From the NCBI GenBank assembly GCA_014859275.1, contig JACUUO010000003.1, positions 1 through 56,078 on the forward strand: a stretch of DNA of 56,078 bases, in the 5' to 3' direction. Both the position numbers and the translations under genes were made by a program. This document shows positions 1 through 7,337 of the stretch, piece by piece. The notes beneath the pieces are model-generated. The model did no database searches. It saw nothing but the letters and a program-made list of their open reading frames with translations, and was not told the DNA's origin. The first letter of the stretch is position 1. Every line of letters starts with the position of its first letter. The stretch comes from Actinomycetota bacterium (GTDB lineage Bacteria > Actinomycetota > Aquicultoria > Aquicultorales > Aquicultoraceae).

Positions 1-321
1 TTCGTACATACCATGTAACAATATCACGGTTGATTTTGGCGCTCTGTTATTTAATTTATAGTAGCGCCCGTAAACGGTGTTGTTTTTCAGGTGGGGTGTC
101 TCGACTTTGCTTGAGAAAGCATAATGGTATATATTGATCGAATCCTTTACCTTAACCCTCTTAAGAAATAGCTTAGGTGTTTTAATAAGCCTTTTCAGTG
201 GAATAGGCGGGTTATCAAGCAAGAGAAGGTTTTGATCTTTAAATGCTTCAGATGCACTAAACCTTGGTGATAAGATATCGATGGCTAATCCATCGATTGC
301 TCGGGCAAATAATTTGTTCAT
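1..321 (-). CDS. N-terminal part of a possible alpha/beta hydrolase, cut by window end
   Basis: An open frame of 107 codons runs off the left edge. It starts at ATG 321 (MNKLFARAIDG) with a weak AGAGAG upstream. It has no stop. It ends in a hydrophobic strand followed by a glycine turn (VILLHGMYE), which resembles the first strand and oxyanion-hole HG motif of alpha/beta hydrolases. The preceding 95 residues are basic and show no recognisable domain. The family is inferred from this short motif only; that the frame is coding is better supported, as it is long, uninterrupted and has ordinary codon use. Confidence 0.5.
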   Translation of the reverse strand, partial: MNKLFARAIDGLAIDILSPRFSASEAFKDQNLLLLDNPPIPLKRLIKTPKLFLKRVKVKDSINIYHYAFSSKVETPHLKNNTVYGRYYKLNNRAPKSTVILLHGMYE

Positions 322-413
322 GATACACAAACTCTCTGTTGTAGGTGTACATTGGCGTTCGAATACTATTTTTAGCAAATTTTGCCATAGATATCAACCT
401 AATTTCCAGTATT

Positions 414-515
414 TATTCACCATTATCTGAAGCTCAATCGCATTACCAGGGCGAATAGTAAAGGGGACTGCAAAATGGCACTCGATCTACTTGCGGTTTT
501 GGATAATGGTGAATA
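414..515. repeat. MITE-like repeat, copy A
   Basis: A 102-bp element bounded by perfect 14-bp inverted repeats (TATTCACCATTATC at 414-427, its complement at 502-515). A closely similar copy, same orientation, is at 40911-41011. No coding frame is present. A partial extra end (TATTCACT) follows at 533-540. The structure is that of a non-autonomous miniature inverted-repeat element; the transposase that would move it is not in the window. Confidence 0.7.
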
Positions 516-600
516 GTTTCAATTTCCATAACTATTCACTCCAAATTACCAGGTTTAAATACCGCTTGAGAAGCACTTTTATGATCCTAGGACAAGTAGT

Positions 601-662
601 GCGGAAGTCAGGGGAGATCATTAATTACGAGCCTCTCACCAACCTGAAGGTGGGTGGTTAAG
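601..662. mobile_element. possible IS200/IS605-type end remnant
   Basis: An intergenic stretch with an imperfect hairpin (ACCAACCT at 638-645, AGGTGGGT at 648-655, seven of eight pairs) beside a purine-rich GGAAGTCAGGGGAG segment at 602-615. Subterminal hairpins of this kind mark ends of IS200/IS605 elements, and the right end of the window carries a related CCACCT/AGGTGG hairpin. There is no transposase or TnpB gene here, so this is only a tentative remnant. Confidence 0.25.
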
Positions 663-701
663 GGAAGAAAACTCCTGGTAAAAGAAGTGTGTCCTAGTGC
701 G

Positions 702-1997
702 TTACCATTCTAGCTTATTAAACACCAAACCAGAGAGGAGCTTTGGATGGAAGTACGTGGATTTTTGCGGCATAACCTCACTAGCACCGGCGATATCCCT
801 AATATCGCCGACCCTGGTAGGATTTAGGAAAAAGGCCATCTGGTACTTACCATCCGTTACCAGGAGCACGGCCTCGTGCTCGTCGGTGGTGAACTTTATA
901 CTGTTTTCGATGTTGGTTCCACCAAAGCCTAGTATGCGGTTGATGATTACATGATGGAGGATGGTGACGTCAAGGAGCTTCCACGCCCTGGATTTGCTTT
1001 CATCAAGAAGCTCCACGATGCTATCCGCATCTCTGATTTTAAGCAAGTAATAGGTATTATCTCCTAAATAAATACCGATACAGTGCAAATCAGCATTTCT
1101 AGCAAGGCCGGACATGACCTCTTCGACCGAAGAGAGCTGCTCTATTTCAAAGATATGCTCGAGATTGTTCCGAAACTTGCTGCGGTTAATCTTCGGTAGA
1201 TTCTTCAATGCCCTGTGGGTCGGTAGAATTGTTAGGCCATCACTGTCCATATTCACAAACATCATCATGGTATAATCAAAGGGCGCCTTGCCAGAGTTAT
1301 CGCCCGTTATCTGCCTCATCTCGTTCCTATAGTTAAGAGCGGTCTCATATCTGTGATGGCCATCGGCGATGAAGAGCGGTTTATCGCGCATTAGCTCGGT
1401 GATAGAGCTAATCGCCTCTGGATCACGTAGCGTCCAGAGGCGATGGGAGACCCCATCTATCTCTATATCGATACGGGGCTTACCTCCCATATGTTTATAA
1501 AGGATATTATCTATCTTCTGCTCCGGATCGGAGAATAAGCTAAAGATCTGGCTAAAGTTAGTGCCACAGGCTCTCAGAAGACGCAACCTATCCGCTTTAG
1601 GTCCCTTAAGGGTTTTTTCATGAGCTTTAATTCTACCTGTCGAGAAATCCTCTATTTTCGCGAGTGCAATAAACCCAACTCTTTTTTTACGGGCATCTCT
1701 GACAGTATACTCTTGCTCGTAAATATAGGTGGCTGGCTCGGTATCTCTGACAAGCACGCCTTTCTCAAGCCACTCGATAAAGGTATTGCGCGCTCTCATA
1801 TATTTACTATTTTTTGAGCTGTCGCCGGATGATCCTTGCGGGAGGATAAGGCGAACTACGTTATACTTGTTTTCATTTAGCAAACGCCTCTGTTCTTCAT
1901 CGCTTATCACATCATAGGGGGGGGCGACTACGGCTGCGAGGTCCTCGATAACATCTTTATCATATAGGAACCCCTTAAAAGCTCTAATTTCTGCCAA
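702..1997 (-). CDS. DUF1015 family protein
   Basis: 431 residues, TTG start at 1997 chosen because a GGAG lies 10 nt upstream. The N-terminus (IRAFKGFLYD, then VAPPYDVIS around residue 26) and the later ADGHHRYETAL segment are hallmarks of the DUF1015 (COG4198) family of about 400-430 residues, so it appears full length. The biochemical role of the family is not established. It is transcribed alone and divergently from the partial hydrolase side; no operon partner is visible. Confidence 0.85.
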   Translation of the reverse strand: MAEIRAFKGFLYDKDVIEDLAAVVAPPYDVISDEEQRRLLNENKYNVVRLILPQGSSGDSSKNSKYMRARNTFIEWLEKGVLVRDTEPATYIYEQEYTVRDARKKRVGFIALAKIEDFSTGRIKAHEKTLKGPKADRLRLLRACGTNFSQIFSLFSDPEQKIDNILYKHMGGKPRIDIEIDGVSHRLWTLRDPEAISSITELMRDKPLFIADGHHRYETALNYRNEMRQITGDNSGKAPFDYTMMMFVNMDSDGLTILPTHRALKNLPKINRSKFRNNLEHIFEIEQLSSVEEVMSGLARNADLHCIGIYLGDNTYYLLKIRDADSIVELLDESKSRAWKLLDVTILHHVIINRILGFGGTNIENSIKFTTDEHEAVLLVTDGKYQMAFFLNPTRVGDIRDIAGASEVMPQKSTYFHPKLLSGLVFNKLEW

Positions 1998-2193
1998 TCC
2001 TTAATTCTCCAATCCGATTGTTGCAGTAGTAGCTTGCACGGCAATCTACGTTCGGTGCTGCCCTATTGTTTTCTAATATACTAAGGAACTAGCTTGCTTT
2101 ATGCAAGCGCCGTGAGCAATCAGTCGGTAGGTTTAACATCAGGCAAGAAAGCGGATGATAAATGCTTAGTTAGTAAATAAAGCTACGAATTAG

Positions 2194-2790
2194 CTAGCCT
2201 GCATGCTTACTCTGTTCAAGCTCTTTATTTGGTGCTTTGTCCTTTAATTGCATTGGAACTGGTTCCTCTACCTTACCCTCTTGTTCTGTCTTTGCAGATC
2301 GTTCTTGTCTTGCGAGAGCGGTGTCTAGACGTATAAAGTAACCTTCACCGAGTTTTCCGCCGAGGGTTCCACCGATAACGGCAAGAATGACTATGATAAC
2401 TAACGTAGTTGCAACAGAGCCGATTGTTTCTATGATCGGGCCTAATACATCGATACCCAGGCTGTTTCCAACAATAACCACAAATGTACAGGCAAAAAGT
2501 AGCGCCAATAAGCTAAGAACAACAATCATTGCCCCATTGATAGCCCCTGCAAGTGCAGCCATGCGTCCGGCAACGTAGCCACCCACGAAGAAGGAGATAA
2601 ACATTGAAACGAAGATAACAAAGTTGAAGGAAAAGCTGATAGGCTGACCATTCTTATTCAGAGATGAAGCGAGGTCTATGTTTAGAGACAATGCGATTCC
2701 AATAGCTCCAGCAATGATAACGAATAATATGAATAGGCTAGTGATCCAACCTACTAGTATCGCACCTAACTTAATTCGAGATACCGACAC
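2194..2790 (-). CDS. four-helix membrane protein
   Basis: 198 residues, GTG start at 2790 preceded by a strong GGAGG. Four hydrophobic segments are visible at about residues 9-33, 53-75, 80-108 and 122-146; a glycine-rich GGTLGGKLGEGY turn follows. The charged C-terminal tail (about 155-198) is rich in Lys, Glu and Gln and is probably cytoplasmic. The glycine/alanine-rich helices resemble small YrzE/TIGR04086-type membrane proteins, and the protein at 15734-16159 has a similar plan. Function unknown. Confidence 0.75.
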   Translation of the reverse strand: MSVSRIKLGAILVGWITSLFILFVIIAGAIGIALSLNIDLASSLNKNGQPISFSFNFVIFVSMFISFFVGGYVAGRMAALAGAINGAMIVVLSLLALLFACTFVVIVGNSLGIDVLGPIIETIGSVATTLVIIVILAVIGGTLGGKLGEGYFIRLDTALARQERSAKTEQEGKVEEPVPMQLKDKAPNKELEQSKHAG

Positions 2791-3692
2791 GCTGCCTCCT
2801 ATCTAAAATTAGATACGGATTACCAATAACCAATCGCGGACCATTTAGAAGATCTACCTCCAACTTACAACGGGCACGCATCAGTAGGCTTAAATACTGA
2901 TGCTCCCAAAAGGTCAGGCGGCAAGTATAAACATCCGAGACTAATGTTCCCGGTTAAACTCCGGTCAAAACTCACACTTGGGCTATTTTCGCATAAACTA
3001 TCTTTTGGTATAGTACAACGTCGCAGATTACTGACAGTTGATAGCTATTTTAAAATCGATTGAATTATTGTTGCTTGCGATTGCACGGCAATGCTTATTA
3101 TGAGGCAATGAGTTTAGCAGCTAACGAAAGATCTATTGTAGCAACTAATCACGCTCTTATCGCTCTATTGATAAAATTTTCATTGAATCATAGAATGGGT
3201 TGGCGCAAGTTTAGTGGGTTATTCTTCGCATTTCAGGGGGTAGAGGCGATAATTCGCTTCAACGGCGTTAACCAACATAGAAATTTTAGCGATTTAAAGG
3301 GAGCGCTTGCTATTGCAATTTAGTCAACTTGTTGTTCATTCTATACATTATTAGGATAATGATATAATTGATTGGCGTCACGTTTAGATAGTGGCATGGA
3401 CTTGCTTTTTTGAGGAGCTGATAATAATTTTGAGGAGGTGATAATAACTCTCTATGCTAGCGGTCTTAGCCTCATCCTGTGCTAGCGTATTCTGGCTTTA
3501 TGCATTTTATTTAAACCATCGGGGTCCAGATAATTAGTTATATCTTCTTTGAGAGGACCCTCGCACGTTTCGTACCTATCACGAAACGAACGCTGTTTAG
3601 ATTGCTTGTGGACTAGTATTTGGTGGTGTTTAACTGTGAACGTAGCTGGCGATTTACAATGTACATCTTTTATTGGACAAAATAAGCGGGGG
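2791..3692. other. long intergenic region with weak ORFs
   Basis: About 900 bases separate two genes. The forward frame at 3060-3323 starts with TTG and has no ribosome site, so I do not accept it. A 27-codon frame at 3454-3537 (hydrophobic MLAVLASSCASVFWLYAFY) follows a tandem duplicated GAGGAGGTGATAA, but the spacing to ATG is about 15 nt, too long for a confident call. The sequence is AT-rich and otherwise featureless. Confidence 0.4.
3408..3447 (+). repeat. 20-bp tandem duplication carrying an SD-like motif
   Basis: Two adjacent 20-bp units (3408-3427 and 3428-3447) differ at one base. The second contains GAGGAGGTGAT, an almost ideal anti-16S pairing sequence. The duplication sits before a 27-codon frame at 3454. 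Confidence 0.8.
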
Positions 3693-4109
3693 ATGGCAGT
3701 GCGAGATGACCAGTGGCTGAGGGGTAAGCTTGATAAGATATGGTCGGAATTCTTTTCCGATGTTCCAAAGACCGATAAAGTAATTATTCACTTCAGTAAG
3801 AGATGCAGGAATAGGCTAGGCTCCATTCGCCTAGTAAATAATACGTTCAGCGAGATAAAAATTAATGGGTTTTTAAAAGGACCGGATATCCCTGAGTTCG
3901 TTTGCGAGGCGGTCGTTGCGCATGAGCTGACCCATTACATTCACGGGTTCGGCTCAAGCCGGCCTCAACTCTATAAGTACCCGCATCGCGGCGGTGTCGT
4001 CGCCCGCGAAATGATAAGAAGGGGCCTTGGTGAGGTTCACTATGCTGCAAAGGATTGGATAAATACAAACTGGATTGATTATTATAATCAAAAACAGGGA
4101 CGTAAATAA
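3693..4109 (+). CDS. small HExxH zinc metalloprotease-like protein (SprT-like)
   Basis: 138 residues from ATG 3693. The frame stays open upstream to 3549, but that extension is cysteine/tryptophan-rich and unlike the rest, so I start at MAVRDDQW. The motif HELTHYIHGFG (around residue 82) is a zinc-metalloprotease HExxH helix, followed by a conserved-looking YPHRGG segment, as in SprT-like or YgjP-like zincin proteins. It is followed 36 bp later by a TPR gene in the same direction. The substrate is unknown. The start is uncertain because the GGGGG upstream touches the ATG. Confidence 0.7.
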   Translation: MAVRDDQWLRGKLDKIWSEFFSDVPKTDKVIIHFSKRCRNRLGSIRLVNNTFSEIKINGFLKGPDIPEFVCEAVVAHELTHYIHGFGSSRPQLYKYPHRGGVVAREMIRRGLGEVHYAAKDWINTNWIDYYNQKQGRK

Positions 4110-4145
4110 TTCTGAAGATGAGTAAATCCTAAGAAAGGTTCTAGC

Positions 4146-4472
4146 TTGGGCAAGAATGCGTATGAATTATTCCAACAAGGAAAGAGCTTGCTTGAGGAAA
4201 AACATCCGGCGCAGGCTGCCCTGGTTCTGGAGAAAGCAAAGGGCTTATTTCCCAATAAGGGATCGATAAGAGAGGCCCTTGGGAGGGCATACTTTAACTA
4301 CGGCCAGTATTGTTTGGCAAAGGAAGAGTTCGATAAAGCGGTCGAGATAGAGCCGACTAATCACTATGCGCACTTCGGCCTTGGTCTTTGCTTCAAGAAA
4401 ATGGGCGATAATGATATGGCATACCGCCATTTAAAGCTGGCAATCGCTATGAAACCGGATGATTTAGGATGA
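4146..4472 (+). CDS. tetratricopeptide repeat protein
   Basis: 108 residues, TTG start 4146 with AAGAAAGG six nt upstream. At least two complete TPR units are readable (ALGRAYFNYGQYCLAKEEF...AVEIEPTN and AHFGLGLCFKKMGDNDMAYRHLKLAIAMKPD), with a degenerate one before them. There is no signal peptide, so it is a cytoplasmic protein-binding module. It probably shares a transcript with the upstream metalloprotease. Confidence 0.75.
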   Translation: MGKNAYELFQQGKSLLEEKHPAQAALVLEKAKGLFPNKGSIREALGRAYFNYGQYCLAKEEFDKAVEIEPTNHYAHFGLGLCFKKMGDNDMAYRHLKLAIAMKPDDLG

Positions 4473-4615
4473 TTTATATATTAAGGCTCTTGCAAGGCTG
4501 TCAATCTAGTACACCATCAAAGATCACTTGGTAAGTAACAATTACGAGAATCGATAATCGAGAATCGACCAAATCGAAAATGGGTTAATGCCGCATCAGC
4601 TTTTCGGGTAGTATA

Positions 4616-4639
4616 GATGGAGTATGAAAATACTCCATC
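4616..4639 (+). promoter_or_regulatory. perfect GAAA-tetraloop hairpin in metK leader
   Basis: GATGGAGTAT and ATACTCCATC form ten perfect pairs closed by a GAAA tetraloop, 44 nt before the metK ATG. A short TTTTT follows at about 4647. It could be a weak terminator/attenuator or an mRNA-stabilising hairpin. No SAM-riboswitch consensus is recognisable to me. Confidence 0.5.
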
Positions 4640-4683
4640 GTCTGCGTTTTTAGGCGGAATTACCAGCCCACGTAGGAGGTCTA

Positions 4684-5907
4684 ATGAGAGAGAGTAGGAA
4701 TATCCTCATCGAGAAGCTCGCTGGAAGCCCGGTTTTCGAGCATGGGGTTGAGATTGTTGAGCGAAAAGGCGTCGGGCACCCTGATTCCATCTGTGATGCA
4801 GTAATGGAGGACATATCCATCGCTCTTAGCAGGGAGTACTTAAGCCGCTTTGGGAGGGTTCTCCACCATAATGTAGATAAAGGTCTGCTCATAGCGGGTG
4901 AGGTGGAGCATAAGCTCGGTGGCGGGCTCGTCACCCAGCCGATGCGCCTGGTCATCGGCGATAGGGCGACTTTTGAATCTGATGGCGAGCGCATCCCGGT
5001 TGAAAAGATTGCCGTAGAAACGGCCAAGAGGTGGATAAGGGACAACCTTCGTTTCGTTGATCTAGATAGGGATTTTGAGTTTGAGGTTGAGTTAAAGCCC
5101 GGCTCACCGGAACTCGCCGATATATTCGCACGAGGAAATCGTGTTCTCGGGGCGAACGATACTTCGGCGGCTGTTGGCTATGCCCCTCTTACCTCAACGG
5201 AGAAAATGGTCCTCGCAACAGAGCACTATTTGAACTCTTCGGGGTTTAAGGAGCAATTCCCAGCAGCTGGAGAGGATGTCAAGGTTATGGGATTTCGTAC
5301 CGGCAAAGACCTCAATCTAATTATTGCCATGCCGCTCGTCGACCGTTTCATCGACAGCCCAGAGGCCTACTTTAATCTCAAGCAGCAAATACTGGATGAC
5401 GTGGTGGAGTTTGCGAATGATAAAAAGCAGAAAGATCTGGATAACATCTATGTTGATTTAAACACCCTTGATGATCCAAGCCGGGGAATCGGTGGTATTT
5501 ATTTGAGCGTTACTGGGACATCAGCTGAGGATGCTGACTCGGGCGAAGTGGGGCGTGGAAACCGCGTAAATGGTGTGATATCGTTAAACCGGCCCACGGG
5601 AACCGAAGCAGCGGCCGGCAAGAATCCCGTAAGTCATGTAGGTAAAATATACACTATCCTGACTCACCGTATTGCAAATGAGATTTATAACTCAGTCGAG
5701 GGAATCCGGGAGGTCTATATCTGGCTCTGCAGCCAGATAGGGCAACCGATCGATGAGCCCAGGATAGCCTCGGCCCAGCTGATACTGGAGTCAGGGATTT
5801 CTATAGATAAAGTTACTCCTAAGGTTGAAGAAGTCATAGGCCTTGAGCTGGCAAACATCATCTCATTCACGTCTGAGCTATCAGAAGGTAGATATAAGGT
5901 ATGGTAG
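4684..5907 (+). CDS. metK: archaeal-type S-adenosylmethionine synthetase
   Basis: 407 residues from ATG 4684 with GTAGGAGG upstream. It makes S-adenosylmethionine from methionine and ATP. The N-terminus (RNILIEKL, then VEIVERKGVGHPDSICDAVME) and length match the archaeal AdoMet synthetase family (COG1812/PF01941), not the usual bacterial MetK of about 385-400 residues with its own GHPDK signature. GIGGIYLSVTGTSAEDADSG and GRGNRVNGVIS are further family blocks. It appears complete and stands alone behind a leader hairpin. Its presence in a bacterium suggests ancient transfer from Archaea or replacement of the bacterial enzyme. Confidence 0.92.
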   Translation: MRESRNILIEKLAGSPVFEHGVEIVERKGVGHPDSICDAVMEDISIALSREYLSRFGRVLHHNVDKGLLIAGEVEHKLGGGLVTQPMRLVIGDRATFESDGERIPVEKIAVETAKRWIRDNLRFVDLDRDFEFEVELKPGSPELADIFARGNRVLGANDTSAAVGYAPLTSTEKMVLATEHYLNSSGFKEQFPAAGEDVKVMGFRTGKDLNLIIAMPLVDRFIDSPEAYFNLKQQILDDVVEFANDKKQKDLDNIYVDLNTLDDPSRGIGGIYLSVTGTSAEDADSGEVGRGNRVNGVISLNRPTGTEAAAGKNPVSHVGKIYTILTHRIANEIYNSVEGIREVYIWLCSQIGQPIDEPRIASAQLILESGISIDKVTPKVEEVIGLELANIISFTSELSEGRYKVW

Positions 5908-6032
5908 ATACCTATGCGGTCATTTTCATTCTTGCACGCTCTCTAACCATTGCTTCTGAATACTCGAGCGTTCCACTGCAATTCCCGTGACGCGATCTAC
6001 CGCATATCACCCTACCGGGCGCACGAAGAAAA

Positions 6033-6057
6033 AGAGAGGGGATCACGTCCCCTCTCT
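6033..6057 (-). terminator. strong terminator shared by converging genes
   Basis: Ten perfect pairs (AGAGAGGGGA / TCCCCTCTCT) with a TCACG loop. The run AAAAA at 6029-6033 gives a U-tract on the minus strand, so it ends the cytochrome fragment transcript. It may also stop metK transcripts coming from the other side. Confidence 0.85.
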
Positions 6058-6069
6058 GACTTAATTCTA

Positions 6070-6531
6070 CTATCTAACTTTGCCCTTATGTCCGGTAGCA
6101 GGTACTTTCTTCAGGTCGGAATGGCATGTTGTGCAATTCTCTTTTCCGCGGGTGAACTGACCTGCCGAATAGTTGGTGCCCAGATAATGACAGGATACGC
6201 AGACCGTCTTGTCACCCGGAGTTGGAACCGTGGTCAACGGAACGCCTGCATTCAGCATTTCAACAGCCTTGGCTGCAACATCACCCGAGAGTATCGCACA
6301 ACGCTCGGACCTCTCAGGGGAGCCGCTGGCATAACCGGAAGCCCGGCACCAATTCGTTACTGACGCATGGCAGTGAGTCGTTTTGGCCACACTCTGGGTA
6401 AGCGGTCCGGTAGGGGCATATAAGTTTGTGGGCAGGGCTGTTTCACAATACCAGGTCAGGAGGTCAGATATCTTTTCAGAATAATTCGAAACTTGACAGA
6501 AAAATGATAAGATTTGGCTAGCTTCTTTCAC
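6070..6531 (-). pseudogene. C-terminal part of a split-Soret-type diheme cytochrome c
   Basis: 153 codons from GTG 6531. The recognisable part is CHASVTNWC, SPERSERC, then DVAAKAVEMLNAG and two haem-binding motifs, CVSCH and CTTCH. The order matches the end of split-Soret cytochromes c (C_GCAxxG_C_C domain plus tail). The first 45 residues have no signal peptide, although haem attachment needs export, and the GTG has no properly spaced ribosome site. I infer a 5'-truncated gene. It could still be an exported protein if an upstream start was missed. Confidence 0.55.
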
Positions 6532-6540
6532 CTCCCTTTG

Positions 6541-6930
6541 GATAAATTTCAGGTGAGTCTTTTAAAGAGTGCCGGAGACTTACCTGCGAGTCCAAATGTT
6601 GCTTTCGCTCTTCAGACCCACCAAATATTCCATCCTTCTGCTTGAAGGACTGCAAATATATTTAAGCTTTTAATTGCTAATAACAGTGATGTGAATTAGC
6701 TTTCAAGCCAAAGCATCGGTGCTTGCCGTCAAAAGACCGAAGTCTGCCGGTATTCCTTCCAAACTGAAATATTATCAAGCTACCGTCACAGAAACGTCAA
6801 AAAACCGACCATTTGTTGATAAAATTAGAATTTATTTCAAAGGGTTAAAGGGGGATGTTAAAGGGAACGCTGCGCCCCTCTTAGATTTACATAGCATCTT
6901 AGCTATTACCTAGTATTCCTATTAACAATA
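6541..6930. other. intergenic, nothing recognised
   Basis: An AT-rich stretch upstream of the cytochrome fragment. The forward frame at 6719-6913 has no ribosome site and I do not accept it. I could not find the missing N-terminal part of the split-Soret cytochrome here in a continuous frame. Confidence 0.4.
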
Positions 6931-6966
6931 TAGACAACCGCTACTACATTATGGTATAGTTGGTAC

Positions 6967-7071
6967 ACTTGGTAAGCAAAGGGAAGCGATGAAGGCCTAT
7001 CTTTATCTGGTCACTTGGGTAGACTCTGAGCAAATAGTGAACCCGACCCTTCTTTGGGGTCGGGTTTTTTT
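6967..7071 (+). ncRNA. possible small RNA ending in a strong terminator
   Basis: A promoter-like pair, TAGACA (6931-6936) and TATAGT (6955-6960) with an 18-bp spacer, lies about 80 bases before a strong terminator at 7040-7071. There is no upstream forward gene for that terminator to serve, the nearest being metK more than 1 kb away past another terminator. A short independent transcript of about 105 nt is inferred. I do not recognise the family. Confidence 0.3.
7040..7071 (+). terminator. orphan intrinsic terminator
   Basis: AACCCGACCC pairs with GGGGTCGGGTT around a short TTCTTT loop and is followed directly by a run of seven T. This is a textbook forward-strand terminator with no gene immediately before it. 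Confidence 0.85.
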
Positions 7072-7123
7072 ACGTGAGGGGCCACATTAGTCTCCAGTCG
7101 GTATGGGCAAGAGATGAAAGATT

Positions 7124-7160
7124 GAGATTGCCACGTCGCTATCGCTCCTCGCAATGATGG
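7124..7160. repeat. dispersed GAGATTGCCACGTCGCT...CGCAATGA repeat
   Basis: The stretch reads GAGATTGCCACGTCGCT then CGCTCCTCGCAATGATGG. A diverged copy in the opposite orientation lies at 20072-20107. This intergenic motif is familiar from many anaerobe genomes as a short dispersed repeat. No function is assigned. Confidence 0.6.
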
Positions 7161-7337
7161 GGTATAAGGCTTGCAATGGCAGCAGTCAATGCAGTGCTGA
7201 CGGGCACTAGGCTTTGCCCTTGATTCTGCAAGCAAATCGCTTAAATAAGGATAAATGCTATTATATGAGGGAAGCAGCAAACAAGAATATTTCCGGTCCC
7301 TAAATGGGGTGAATATCTATTAGAGAGATCATTTACC

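Noticed and set aside
3060-3323. 87-codon forward frame
   Set aside because: TTG start without a ribosome site, no recognisable domain and composition like the surrounding intergenic DNA.
4490-4683. SAM riboswitch before metK
   Set aside because: Only a simple GAAA hairpin is visible; none of the conserved SAM-I, SAM-II or SAM-IV core strings could be recognised.
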